A stretch of 64,000 nucleotides of DNA from Laguncularia racemosa (Eukaryota; Streptophyta; Magnoliopsida; Myrtales; Combretaceae), in assembly GCA_037954665.1 (NCBI GenBank), contig JBBMOL010000057.1, positions 2,914,001 to 2,978,000 on the forward strand. The letters are read 5' to 3'. The translations under genes were made by a program, and so were the position numbers. Every line of letters starts with the position of its first letter. Within the stretch, counting starts at the first letter, position 1. Positions 1 through 10,900 of the stretch are shown here, in pieces. Below the pieces are notes generated by a model. That model did not search any database and was not told the DNA's origin. It saw only the letters and a list, made by a program, of their open reading frames with translations.

Positions 1-53
1 TTTTTTTTTTAATTTTTATTATTATTCAAAAGATAATCGATTGGAGGAACATT

Positions 54-507
54 TTTAACGGGAATAATGAAATCAATTCGAATGCAAATTGATTCAAGCA
101 AATTCGGAGGAAAAGTTCTGTTTTTCTTATTCAAAAAACTCTCTCTCACCTCCCTTACATGTATATATATTCTATCTAATATTGCTAACAACCCATGTGA
201 GTTGTTATGGAATAATTCTAAAATCTGTTGCTCCTGCTATGGGCAGGGGCTTCGATGGATGGTAGGCAGCCCACAGAATGCCTCTACTTCTTCTAACCTA
301 ATAGTGCCTCGAGTCTGGCCCTTTATTTCTTCCCAGCCTTAGCCCACTACCCGGAATGACCGACAACTTCCTTTCCTTCTGCTCACGCGTGCCCATCACT
401 TCACTCCTTCGACTCTAACACTGCATACTCTCAGTTACTTTCCCTTTCCTCTTCTCGACTTTCCCGAACCCTAATAAGAAACCCTAATTCTATTTGTCCC
501 CGTTACA
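54..507 (-). repeat. 3' LTR of the chromovirus
   Basis: This is the downstream LTR with respect to the minus-strand element. It ends in CGTTACA on the right, and its left end reads TTTAACG where the other copy has TGTAACG, so the terminal dinucleotide has mutated. One extra T in the adjacent T-run shifts the target duplication by one base. It is collinear with 5075-5527 over its full length. Confidence 0.93.
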
Positions 508-520
508 GTCCCTTCCTCTC
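508..520 (-). other. Polypurine tract
   Basis: The minus strand reads GAGAGGAAGGGAC immediately before the 3' LTR. This is a purine run in the position expected for plus-strand DNA priming. It overlaps the frameshifted end of the pol reading frame, so almost no sequence separates pol from the LTR. Confidence 0.75.
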
Positions 521-521
521 G

Positions 522-1063
522 AAACTCCCTTGTCCACAAGGGAGAATAAGGGTATCTGAGCTTCAAATCCTCCAAGAACTCCCAGGTCGCATCTACTAGG
601 GAACGATCTCGCCATAAGATGAGTCGCATGGTTTTCGCGGTATTCCTCTTTTTACCATTTTTCTGTCTAATATCTGTAACGAATCTAACTCTTCTTCTTC
701 AGTTACTGCAGGTAGTGAGGGAAGATGATCACTTCCAGAGCCATGGTAGCGCTTCAACTGTGAGACATGGAAGGTGTGATGGATTTCCGCTTCTGCTGGC
801 AGTTCTAATCGGTATGCTACCTTCCCTATTCTGTCTATTATTTTGTAGGGCCCATAATATTTAGCTGCTAGCTTAGGGTTTTGGTTTCTCTTTAAGCTTC
901 CTTGCCGGTAGGGTTGGAGTTTAAGTAAAACCTTATCTCCAATGTTAAACTCTCGATCTGTCCTCTTCCTATCAGCTTGTTGTTTCATCCTATTCTGGGC
1001 TCTCCGGAGATGAAACCTTAAGATCTTAATTGCTTCCTCCCTTTCGGTCAACATGTTGTCCAC
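522..1063 (-). pseudogene. pol: integrase C-terminal region and chromodomain-like tail
   Basis: The frame has a basic V-L-L-K-L-Q-P-Y-R segment, then a KYYGPYKI segment and HVSQLKRYHG, which are characteristic of Ty3/gypsy integrase C-termini. It then runs into an LDRKMVKRG segment, the usual start of a chromodomain, and stops at about 597. A one-base frame change near 620-635 puts the aromatic and acidic chromodomain residues (Leu-x-x-Trp and Ala-Thr-Trp-Glu) back in frame over about 540-620. The domain is therefore present but broken. In chromoviruses it directs integration to particular chromatin. Confidence 0.8.
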
Positions 1064-1176
1064 GGTGGCGTTGTGCGAGTCCCTAGGATGTATGGAAGGT
1101 GCAATGGAGGAGGATACCCATATAGGATCTCAAAAGGAGTCTTTTTAGCACTCGAGTGGTAGTTAGTGTTATACCA

Positions 1177-1893
1177 CTATTCAGCCATTGCTAAATATTG
1201 CCCCCATTTCCTAGGACTATCACTGGTCATACACCTGAAATAGGTTTCCAAGCATCTATTGACCCTCTCCGTTTGTCCATCCGTCTGTGGATGGTAGGCT
1301 GTGGACAGATTTAGCTCGACCCCTTGTAGCTTAAAAAATTCTTGCCATAAGTGACTAATGAATATAGGATCTCGATCACTAGTCAACCCTTCTGGTAGCC
1401 CATGCAGCTTGAACACTTGTTCCAGATATAACTTGGCCACCTGGGGAGCTGTGTATGGGTGAGACAAGGCCAAAAAATGAGTATACTTGCTTAGGTGATC
1501 TACTACTACCATGATCACCTCTCGCCCTTGAGATTTAGGAAGACCTTCTATGAAGTCCATGGTAACCTCAGCCCAACAAGTATTAGGTACTGGTAATGGT
1601 TGCAGTAACCCCGGGGTATCTATATTTTCAAATTTGTGTCGTTGGCAAATTTCACAATCTCGTACATATTGCCTCACATCTTTCTCTAGCTTGGGCCAGT
1701 AAAACACAGCACCTAACTTCTTGTAAGTAGTATGGGCCCCTGAATGTCCACCGAGTACCCTATCATGATACATTCCCAATAGTCTCCTCCTCAAGGGATT
1801 TGAAGGTCCTACCACACATTTACCCTTTCTTCTCAACATACCATGATTCAAAGTGAAGTTCTTACACACCTTTCCGACCTCCAGTTGGTTCAA
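1177..1893 (-). pseudogene. pol: integrase zinc-binding and catalytic core
   Basis: The longest preserved frame (238 codons) has an N-terminal GHSG...C-x2-C zinc-binding region. The catalytic core follows, with the first Asp in MDFIEGLP, the second in SDRDPIF and the Glu in QTERVNR, so the D,D-35-E triad is intact. It ends at a stop before the C-terminal region (1063-596), which is in another frame. It would insert the cDNA copy into host DNA. Confidence 0.9.
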
Positions 1894-2070
1894 AACATCT
1901 AGGTAGCCTCTTGCAACTTCCAGCTGTCTCTAATGTCTTGAACCAATTCAGGGGTGGTGATGGTCACCTTCAGGGTTCTCAATTCAGCATGATCTAATCT
2001 GGACAGGGCATCAGCAACAGTGTTAGATTATCCACTCTTGTACTATATCTCGTAATCCATTCCTAGCAAC

Positions 2071-2340
2071 TTAAGTTAACCACTTATGTTGACTAGAAGT
2101 AACTAGTCGTTGCTCTAACAAGTGCTTCAGGCTTTGATGGTCAATTTTGACCACAAAGTGTTGTCCCATCAAATAGTGCCGCCATTTTTCCACTGCATAT
2201 ACTAAGGCTAGCAATTCCTTCTCATATACAGACAACCCTTGTTGTCTTTGAGATAAGTTCTTGCTTAGGAAGGCTATTGGGTGACGTTCTTGCATCAAAA
2301 CAGCTCTAATTCCATCCCTACTAGCATCCGTCTCTACCAC
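2071..2340 (-). pseudogene. pol: RNase H domain
   Basis: About 89 residues start with an ETDAS segment (first catalytic Asp), then AFLSK, then YEKELLALVYAVEKWRHYL (catalytic Glu) and IDHQSLKHL. This is the typical Ty3/gypsy RNase H. A TGA or frameshift on each side separates it from RT and integrase. It would degrade the RNA strand of the RNA:DNA hybrid. Confidence 0.88.
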
Positions 2341-2403
2341 AAACCCCTTAGTGTAATCTGGTAAGCTTAGATTGAGGAACTTACTATAGCTGCTTTGAGC
2401 GTT

Positions 2404-3304
2404 TCAAAAGCCTGTGAGTAGGTATGATCCCAGTAGAAGTTGTCCCTTTTTAGCAACAATGTAAGGGGCCTTGCAATAAACACTATATCCACTAATGAAC
2501 CTCCTATAATAGCCTGTTAGACCCAAAAAGCCTCTTAGTTGCCTTATATTCTTAGGAACTGGCCACTTAACAATGGACTCAATCTTCTTAGGGTCAGTAG
2601 CCACTCTTGTCCTACTCACAATATGCCCCAGGTATTCAATCTGTGTTGCTCCAAAGACACACTTAGACCTCTTAAGGTAAAGCTGCTCTCATCGAAAGAA
2701 CTCCAAATACAATTTGTAGGTGTTGTCCATGGTCCTCAAGTGTTGGGCTATACACCAAAATATCGTCAAAAAAGACTAAGACGAATTTCCGCAAATAGGC
2801 CTTAAATATGTGATTCATAAGCCCTTTGAAGGTAGAAGGGGCATTTATTAGGCCAAAGGGCATTACCAAGAACTCGTAATGCCCTTCATGTGTCTTGAAG
2901 GCTGTCTTGTAGATATCTTCAGGGCACATCCTTATTTGATGATAGCCCGATCTCAAATCTAGCTTGCTGAAATAGGCGGATCCATGTAATTCATCAAATA
3001 GGTCCTTAACGATAGGTATTGGAAACCTATCCTTAACCGTCTGTCTATTTAACTTGCGAAAGTCAACACACATGTGCCACGTGTTGTCTTTTTTCTTCAC
3101 CAAGACTACTGGTGAAGCAAATGGGTTGTGGCTGTGTTGGATAGTTCCACTCAAAAGCATTTCTCTGACCATTTCTTCCAACACTGTCTTCTGTACTGCG
3201 AAATGCCGGTAAGGTCGTATATTGACTATCTTTGAATCCTTTTGTAATGGTATTCTGTGATCATATACTCGTACTGGAGGTAATCCATGGGGTTCTTCAA
3301 ACAA
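2404..3304 (-). pseudogene. pol: reverse transcriptase
   Basis: Residues of the palm domain are well preserved. They include a KLDLRSGYHQI segment, a MPFGL-NAP segment and the catalytic F-D-D at 2770-2762 followed by ILVYS. A second frame at 2619-2404 carries the GFLGLTGYYRRF connection segment, so a frameshift lies near 2620-2670. Phe in place of Tyr or Val before the Asp pair is an allowed variant. The domain would copy element RNA to DNA from the tRNA-Met primer site described at 5061-5072. Confidence 0.9.
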
Positions 3305-3837
3305 TCCAAGAACTCTTCCAGTATATCCATGACAAGTGGGTGTAAACCTTGATGAGATCCATCTTGAGTCTTCTCATCCCTAGCCTGTACCATCCAGCAT
3401 TCACACTGCATAGCTCTTCCACTAGCAATAATTCTACTCAACTCAGATGACTTGATAACCTTCAATTGCTCTCTGTTCCCCACCAATCTGTATTTCTGTT
3501 GGTTCAACTCAAAATCCATGGTTAAATGTTGGAAATTCCAGCGTATAGTACCCAATGATTCCAACCAAGGTAGTCCTAAGATAATGTCGCACCCAGATAA
3601 GGTTAACAAGTAAACTTCTGCCACAAACTCGTATCCTTGTGTTTTCCAAGTAAAATGGGGAATTTTACTCGTGCTGTAGACCTCTATGCCATCAGCCAAG
3701 GTTACTTTCATTGGGGAAATGTCAGTAAGAGGGCATTTAAATCCTTTAGCAAGGCATTCATCTATGAAGTTCAATGAACTGCCAGTGTCAATGAGAATTC
3801 CCACCTTCCTTCTTTTGTAGCTCCCTTGTATCTTCAT
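3226..3837 (-). pseudogene. pol: retroviral-type aspartic protease
   Basis: The frame of about 203 codons has the aspartic protease signature DTGSS near residue 17, followed by a D-I-I-L-G-L-P-W-L segment near residue 90, the typical second landmark of Ty3 proteases. It overlaps the reverse transcriptase frame (3304-2672) in another phase, which shows a frameshift between protease and RT in this copy. The enzyme would normally cleave the gag-pol polyprotein. Confidence 0.85.
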
Positions 3838-3842
3838 GCTAC

Positions 3843-4070
3843 TTAAGAGGATCCTCTTCTTATATCCAAGGCGTTGAGAGTGAGGTTGGCAAGGTCAGTC
3901 TCAACCCCTACTTGAGATTCTTCCTCATCATTTACCTCTATGGGTTCCTCCTCTGCATCCACTACCAGCATATTCAACCTTTTCTTGCAACGATGTCCTG
4001 GACCAAAAGGTTCATCACACCAGAAGCATTGCTTCTTCCTTCTTTTCTCTTCTAGTTCCTCAGGAGTCAA
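3843..4070 (-). pseudogene. gag nucleocapsid zinc-knuckle remnant
   Basis: This short reading frame has a basic stretch followed by C-FW-C-x6-GHRC, the zinc-knuckle variant common at the end of plant Ty3/gypsy gag, and then an acidic tail. It sits between the capsid remnant and the protease, as expected. The 4080-4400 stretch to its right, which should encode the gag linker, is low-complexity and contains no intact frame. Confidence 0.8.
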
Positions 4071-4410
4071 TCTCTTGGTTAGTCGTGTTTGAGGGTTAAA
4101 TGTGTTTGATGGTCTGGGTGGGTTGTAGTATTTGGTAGGACTGTTGGTGTTTGGATGGATGTGGGTTTTGTTAGTACTGGTGGTGGTGGTGCTTTTTGGG
4201 TAGGCCTGGTTTTTACTAGAAGGTGGGTATGAGTTGAGGTTATATGTGTTCGAATGGTGGGTTATGCGAGGTGTTTTAAGGTATTGATTGGTGACAACAG
4301 GTTAGCTTCTTGCAGTTTAGCTAGTGAATATGTTTCTTGTAGGGTTTGTGGGTTAAACATTCGAATAGGGTATTGTATGGATGGATGCAACCTATTCATA
4401 AAACAACTAA

Positions 4411-5047
4411 TCAAGTAATTTTCTGGCAATCTAACCTAGTAACTAGGTGCTCGAACTCTTCCAAATAATCTTGCAACGTTCCTTGCTGGTGTAATTCTTT
4501 AAGTTCAGCCATAGGGTCCTCATAAGCCTTCTCCCCAAACCTGGCTTGTAAAGCCTTAACCAATTCATTCCAAGTGACAACATGGTTATCCTCAAGAGAT
4601 TGAATGTATGCATGATACCATTTCAAAGCCTTACCTTCTAAATACATGGCTGCCACCCTAATTTTCCAATCCTCGGAGTTGAATCAATTTCAAAATATTG
4701 TTGTGCCTTGTATAACCAATCCTTAATGTCGTGGCCATCAAAAGATGGAAAATCCACCCTAGGTGCTCGTGTTTGCAAATGGTTTCCTAACGCTACAGTA
4801 TGAGCTAATGCTAACCCATGTTTTTCATCAATTTTAGGTAACTTACCCGAATCCATAGCCGTAGAGTCAGATGCTTCCAACCGTTAGGCTTACTTGTCTT
4901 CAGTTCAACAATGGTGAGTATCTATTGATCCATCAGTTCTTGCATCCTCTTTAATGTGTCTTGAATGGGTTTAAGGGCTTCTTCTGTGTGTTCCTTCACA
5001 GCACTGTGCACGACTTTGTCCAACTTCTTGGATTCACGAGTCTCCAT
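4411..5047 (-). pseudogene. gag remnant (capsid region)
   Basis: The likely start is the methionine codon at 5047-5045. A TAG at 4924-4922 stops it after 41 codons. The capsid-like region resumes in 4880-4638 and 4656-4411, which are in different frames. These pieces carry the usual plant retrotransposon gag hallmarks: a FPSFDG segment, a W-L-x-K-A-x-x-Y-F segment, a G-x-A-x-x-W-Y-H segment and a YLEEFE segment. At least two lesions (one stop, one frameshift) separate the parts. The protein would form virus-like particles; this copy cannot. Confidence 0.85.
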
Positions 5048-5060
5048 GGCAACAACCGGT

Positions 5061-5072
5061 GCTCTGATGCCA
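5061..5072 (-). other. Primer-binding site (initiator tRNA-Met type)
   Basis: The minus strand reads TGGCATCAGAGC two bases inside the 5' LTR. The common plant primer-binding site complementary to the 3' end of initiator tRNA-Met is TGGTATCAGAGC, so 11 of 12 bases match. Confidence 0.85.
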
Positions 5073-5074
5073 CT

Positions 5075-5527
5075 TGTAACGAAAATAATGAAATCAATTC
5101 GAATGCAAATTGATTCAAGCAAATTCAGAGGAAAAGTTCTGTTTTTCTTATTCAAAAAACTCTCTCTCACCTCCCTTACATGTATATATATTCTATCTAA
5201 TATTGCTAACAACCCATGTAAGTTGTTATGGAATAATTCTAAAATATGTTGCTCCTGCTATAGGCGGGCTTCGATGGATGGTAGACAACCCACAGAATGG
5301 CCTCTACTTCTTCTAGCCCAATACTGCCTCGAGTCTAGCCCTTTATTTCTTCCCAACCTTAGCCCACTACCCGAAATGACTGACAGCTTCCTTTCCTTTT
5401 GCTTACGCATGTCCATCACTTCACTCCTTCGACTCTAACACTGCATACTCTTAGTTACTTTCCCTTTCCTCTTCTCGACTTTCCCGAACCCTAATCAGAA
5501 ACCCTAATTCTATTTCTCCCCGTTACA
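5075..5527 (-). repeat. 5' LTR of the chromovirus
   Basis: This is the upstream LTR for the minus-strand element. It has intact 7-base inverted termini TGTAACG and CGTTACA. On the minus strand it contains a TATATATA stretch, a plausible TATA box, near 5180. It is followed directly by a tRNA-type primer-binding site to its left. Confidence 0.93.
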
Positions 5528-5532
5528 AACAT

Positions 5533-6937
5533 CAGCTTCAAATTTTATTAATAAACTAATAAAGTATAAGAAAAGAGGGTGACAGAAATTGTTACCTCTT
5601 GAATTTCAAGATGCATGCAATTAACTAAAAATAAATAAAGAAATGCTACCTTTCTTACAATAAAAATAATAAATAAATAAATAAAGTATACTACTATTTT
5701 CATAATATGATCCTAAGAAATAAAGATTGAATGAAAGTTGTCAAAACCTATTTTACCCTTACAAGTAATCCTTTTAAAAGTGATATCAAGAGTGTTTATA
5801 TTTAGAAAAACTAAAATTTTGTCTATTGCTCTCTTACCTTTTTATTTTTCTTTTTTTCCTTTGCTAAACCAATCAGTTTTACATTATGTTCCCACTATAT
5901 GCCATTGATCTTGCCATAGGAACATCTAGAGTTTCGCAAGCATAGGGTATATCACGCCAAATGTACCATCTTAAAGTAGAAAATGAAAGCCACTGAGTGA
6001 CTACCAAAGAATCTATCTCTACCTCAATTATTATAATGTTGAAAAGTAGAAAATTCAAGACCTTTTCAATAAAGCTATAAGCTCAATCATCTCGATGGAA
6101 GAGCCAGCTGAGGCAAAAGCTAGACACCACAACACATTTAATTTAAAAGGATAAGCTTTTTTTGTAAAGTCCAAGAAACTGAACGAATAATTTTCTTATT
6201 TAGCTTTTTGATCAAAGAAGAAGATAAATCCTCATCACCTCTAACATGGTTGATAGAAAGTGGAGTAGTCATCCCTAAATTAAAAAGTTGGTACATAATA
6301 TGATTTGCAAGAATTTTTTAAGGTTTGCTGTGTAATTTTTATATTCCCTCAAACTAAAGGTACCATAAAGTTAAAGAAGGGACAAACACATAAATGTGTG
6401 AGAAGACACATCTTGATTCAACTTTAGATTACCAAAATTTTAACATAACACCAAAGGAGATAATGTTAAGAATAGAGAAAATACTAAAATTTAAAAGCAA
6501 TATGATTTTAAAACGACTATTATATAATTACACGATAGTATAACTAATTCACAATCCTACAAACAATTAGGACAACAAGACACAATAGTCTTTCTCTAAG
6601 AGCATTACATCCTCAAATATAATAAATCAATTAAAAGCTGTCCTCATAGAAAATATAGGTGAGAACCTATTCCATATTGACCTATAGACAGGCATTAGCA
6701 GGATAATTACCTAGGAAGCAAGAAGACAATTTAGACCAAGAAACCTAATGAATAGCATAGAAGCCAATGAATCACCCCACAAAAAACATGCAGCCATGCT
6801 AATAACTTCTTATTTATCCACTTAGGTGGGTGAATAGCTTAAAAAGGATAGGGAAGAATAGAAGAGAGGACACTTTCTTATAAGGTTGATTTTACTCTCA
6901 CTATATAAACATCAATAACATAACCGACGAGCTTTAA

Positions 6938-6972
<35 letters not shown>

Positions 6973-7902
6973 TAAATAAAGCTGACAATTTATGATATTT
7001 TAGATAAAATGAGCATAGACTCAATACTATTTGCAACAAGAATTTGGAGGCAAAATATAAAATTGATATGATATAATACATGTTATAAAACCACAATTAC
7101 AATATGAATAAATATGATTGTAGGTTGAGCAATCATATGTGATTTTTATCCAATTTTATTTATTTATTTACTTTTTTATATACTAGTATGAATTTGACAC
7201 AAACCCCAATAATTGGCAATGAATTGGGACCCTTACAAATAAGTCTTTCATTTTTTATTCCTGAAGCCTTTCGATCTAATAAGAAGACTCAATTAACTCT
7301 TTATTACAAGTTGAAGTGCTTTAATGCTCAGATTAAAGTGTTTTCTAGAGCTCATAACCAAGTATTTGTATTCTCATGATGGCGTAACGATTCAATTAGT
7401 TAAAAATGTTATAATTTAGTGGTAGAAATATTAGTTTTTTCAATGTAATAGATTAGATTCAATTTCTCTCTTTCAAATTTGTAATATGTATAATAGTGGA
7501 AAAAAAAAAAACCACTATGATGTTTAAATAATGGTCATATTTAAATATCTATTTGAAAGCCCAAGAACTTCCCTTATATGGTCACCGACACTGGGTAGCC
7601 CAAACTAACCTTTAGGCCAGTAGCCCAAAGTGATTGACAAATCTTCAATCGTGTTGTTGAAATTTTAGGGGCCTAAGGCCGATTCAGGTCTGACTTGGAT
7701 AGAAAAGGCCTCTTTTTGTGTTCTAATTCATGAATTTTTAGCATATTAATTTTGATTTCAAGGATACCCAATGTGCAGATCTTTTATATATAACTTCTAA
7801 AATTTTTGCAAGTTATACCTATGAGTTATTTCGTGGTTTATAGTTTTTCATTCCTAACACCTTAGATATTTTAGTTACAAATACTTTTATATATTGATAT
7901 AT

Positions 7903-7949
<47 letters not shown>

Positions 7950-10900
7950 CTTTATAATTATGTACCAAAAAAGGGTACACCCTTTATGAAGAATAGGTTT
8001 TTTTTTGTTTTTTTCCTTTTTTGGTAACCTTTACATTACTTAATGTAGATGAGAGATGACACAGCCTCTAATATATGTTGTTACAATCTCACAATTTAAA
8101 GAATTATAAATATTTTTGATAGGCATATCACTTCATATAAATATGAAAAATGTCAACAATAATTATATTTGTGACTTTTACCTTTTTATTAGCAACATCT
8201 TTCAACTATTTGTAGCCTTTTATGTTTTAAAATTCATATATATTTTCATTACTTATCCTTGGCCATTAATTCTTCTCTTTGTCTTAATTATATGTACAAA
8301 ATACACATCTATAAAAAAAGTTATTAATTTGCTTGATGCAAGATGACTCTCATGTAATGTTCTTTTCTTTCTTTTTTCCTAGAAGAGTAGAAATTTAATT
8401 CACATAAAATTATCACAACGTAACAAAAAACCAACAAGAGATGGGTTTAGATCTTGTTATTTCAGCTTCCTCCCTTCCCTTCAACCATCACACTTTGCCT
8501 TCGATGCCTCACCTAAATTAGTAAGTAGCAATTAAATATAGGAAGAAGAAGTGATCTAGAAAGTCCTTAAAGTGAGATGATAATGAAAAATGAAAAGAGG
8601 ACTCGAGACTGGGGAGATGAGAAGGGGAAGAAGATAAGTGGGGTCGGGTATGGCGATGGGAAAGGGGTCTCAGCATCTAGGTAGCTGTGCTTTGGGTTTT
8701 AGATAAGCGTTTGGCATCTGTTGTCCTTAGAGAGAAGCGAGAGCAAGAAAAGTGGGGTGGCTCATATGATGCCTTTTGATAATATCTCTTATGTAATGTC
8801 ACATTCCCATAATTTCAAGAATTGTAACTATGTATTAAACGACATATCATTATATATAAATATGAAGAAAAACTATTGATAATCATTTTGAACTACAATA
8901 TATCGTGTATATTTATACAATCAAATAATAATATGCACATTGTATTCAAAACAATTTACATATATTGTATATTAATTGTAAGAATTTTTAAGTAAATCTA
9001 TTCACTAGTGTTCTTGCAAATATTCTATCAATTTTGAGAGTCTAGAGAGAAGATAGATAAACCACATTTAAGTTATTTCGAATGCATTTGCATATGTGAT
9101 CCATTTTATTAATTTACTCTAAACACATTAACTTTTTTGTTTGCAATATTTGAATGTTGGATATTGATCCAAATGTACCAAAACATTAAAAATAACTTAC
9201 ATCAAGTGGCAGTATACACTTGGAAGGTTCTCATATCTTTCAAATGAAAATGAAGTTAGAGATTAGGTAGCATCATAATGTTTGTATCATCAGTCTTGGA
9301 TTGGACACATAAGCACTTAAAAAGGAGGATTTATCCTAAAAAATATTGTTTCCAATGCTGGTGGAGTTGGTTGCATAGCACTAAACAATTTTCATGTCAA
9401 CATCTTAAAATTAAAGGAATTGATTAAAGATAATGTTTAAACATGAGTAGTAACAAATCATGTAACATAATCTAATCATTCTAGGATTTTCACACATTTG
9501 CTTCTCCTATGTCATCTTAAACGTAAATACATGTCCACTTTGTGGACAATAACATAACATAATGCTTTAAAGGCCATAAATCAATAAGTTGTAGTAGTGG
9601 TGGTGGGTCATTAGGGATTTCATCTTTTTCTTTGGTGTGTTAGCCACTTGGATGGATTATGAAAAAAACCAAAACCAATCTCTAATTTGAAAGCCTAATT
9701 TGTAGGGAGGTTGGTACTAGCAGTTGCTTTGAGGAAAAGAATAATATCAAGTAAAGCAAGGCTCATTACATGTTGGGTTCTATCCTTTTTCCATTTTCAA
9801 AAGTTTGTTTGGAAATGTGACATATTATTTGGTGTAGTGAACTGAATATATTTTATTTGTAACCTTGCAAAGAATAATATTTTCTAGTCTAATTATAAGA
9901 AATAATAGATCTAGCAGCATACCAATAAAACAGTAGGAAGTAAGGGTATCTGTGAAATCTTGGAACATGTTGGATCATGTATGATTAGGTAGGTTTTGGG
10001 GCAAATATTAGATGTTATGAATGGATTATGGTTTTAGATTTTCGGAGTCTATAGTCACAAGGTAAGTTCATTGGACCAAGTTCCAAATTCTAAAGAATTC
10101 CCTTAATTTCTCAAAATCTATAGAGTAATGTAGATCAAACTTATACAATATTGCTAACAATTGTAATTTAGTTTCATGTATATAATAAAATTTGATCATA
10201 TAACTTATAGTTTTAGGCCAATACTTTGTCATACAAATGTATCTCAAATCTATATTTTAAGCTAGCATCACAACTTAAATTTATTGTGTTTTGTTATTAT
10301 TTTGCATCTCGATTGAAATTCTTTTTATAAATATTTGTTAAGTTACATTCAATAGTGATATTGACTTATATTTGGATATCGTGATTTTTTACATAAGTGA
10401 CTAATAATACTTTAACTTAATAAAAGGTATAAAAAAAACTTACAAGTTTTAAAGGATACTAAGAAACTTGTAAATTTTATGGGATGTAGATCCTAAGGGA
10501 TCATAGGATATGCTCTAGCATTAAATTTTTGGAACTTGCAATTATAAAATCATATACTTTATTTATCATATATACACTCACTCTAGTAAAAAAAAAAAAA
10601 ACCCAAAATTGTGAAGTTAATATAAGACATTTTAGTAAGTCTTCTAAAATATTTTATTAAAATCATACATTTAGTAGAGATTGAATAATATAATGCACCA
10701 TGGTGATGCAATAAAGTAACTCCATAAGTTCATTTTATTCATGGTCCCAAAGGAACCCCCACTATTCAAACATCACACACGTCCTGCTATTCGCCCCGAA
10801 CAAGTTTTATTAATAAGGGGAAGGTGGAAAGATGATTAGGCCCTCATTCAAGCCAAAATTATAAATTAATATTAGGGAAAAAGTAATTGGTGTCTCAATG

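Larger units (their letters stand above)
53..5527 (-). mobile_element. Degraded Ty3/gypsy chromovirus LTR retrotransposon
   Basis: A complete but non-functional LTR retrotransposon is read right to left. Two LTRs of about 453 bp flank, in minus-strand order, gag, zinc knuckle, aspartic protease, reverse transcriptase, RNase H, integrase and a frameshifted chromodomain-like tail. That order (integrase after RNase H) defines Ty3/gypsy, and the chromodomain places it among chromoviruses. The total of about 5.5 kb is short and would fit the Reina clade, but this clade assignment is an inference. The 5-base target duplication AACAT is present at 48-52 and 5528-5532. By eye the LTRs differ at roughly 25 sites plus two small indels (about 5%), mostly transitions, so the insertion is neither fresh nor ancient. 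Every coding domain is interrupted by stops or frameshifts. Confidence 0.93.
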
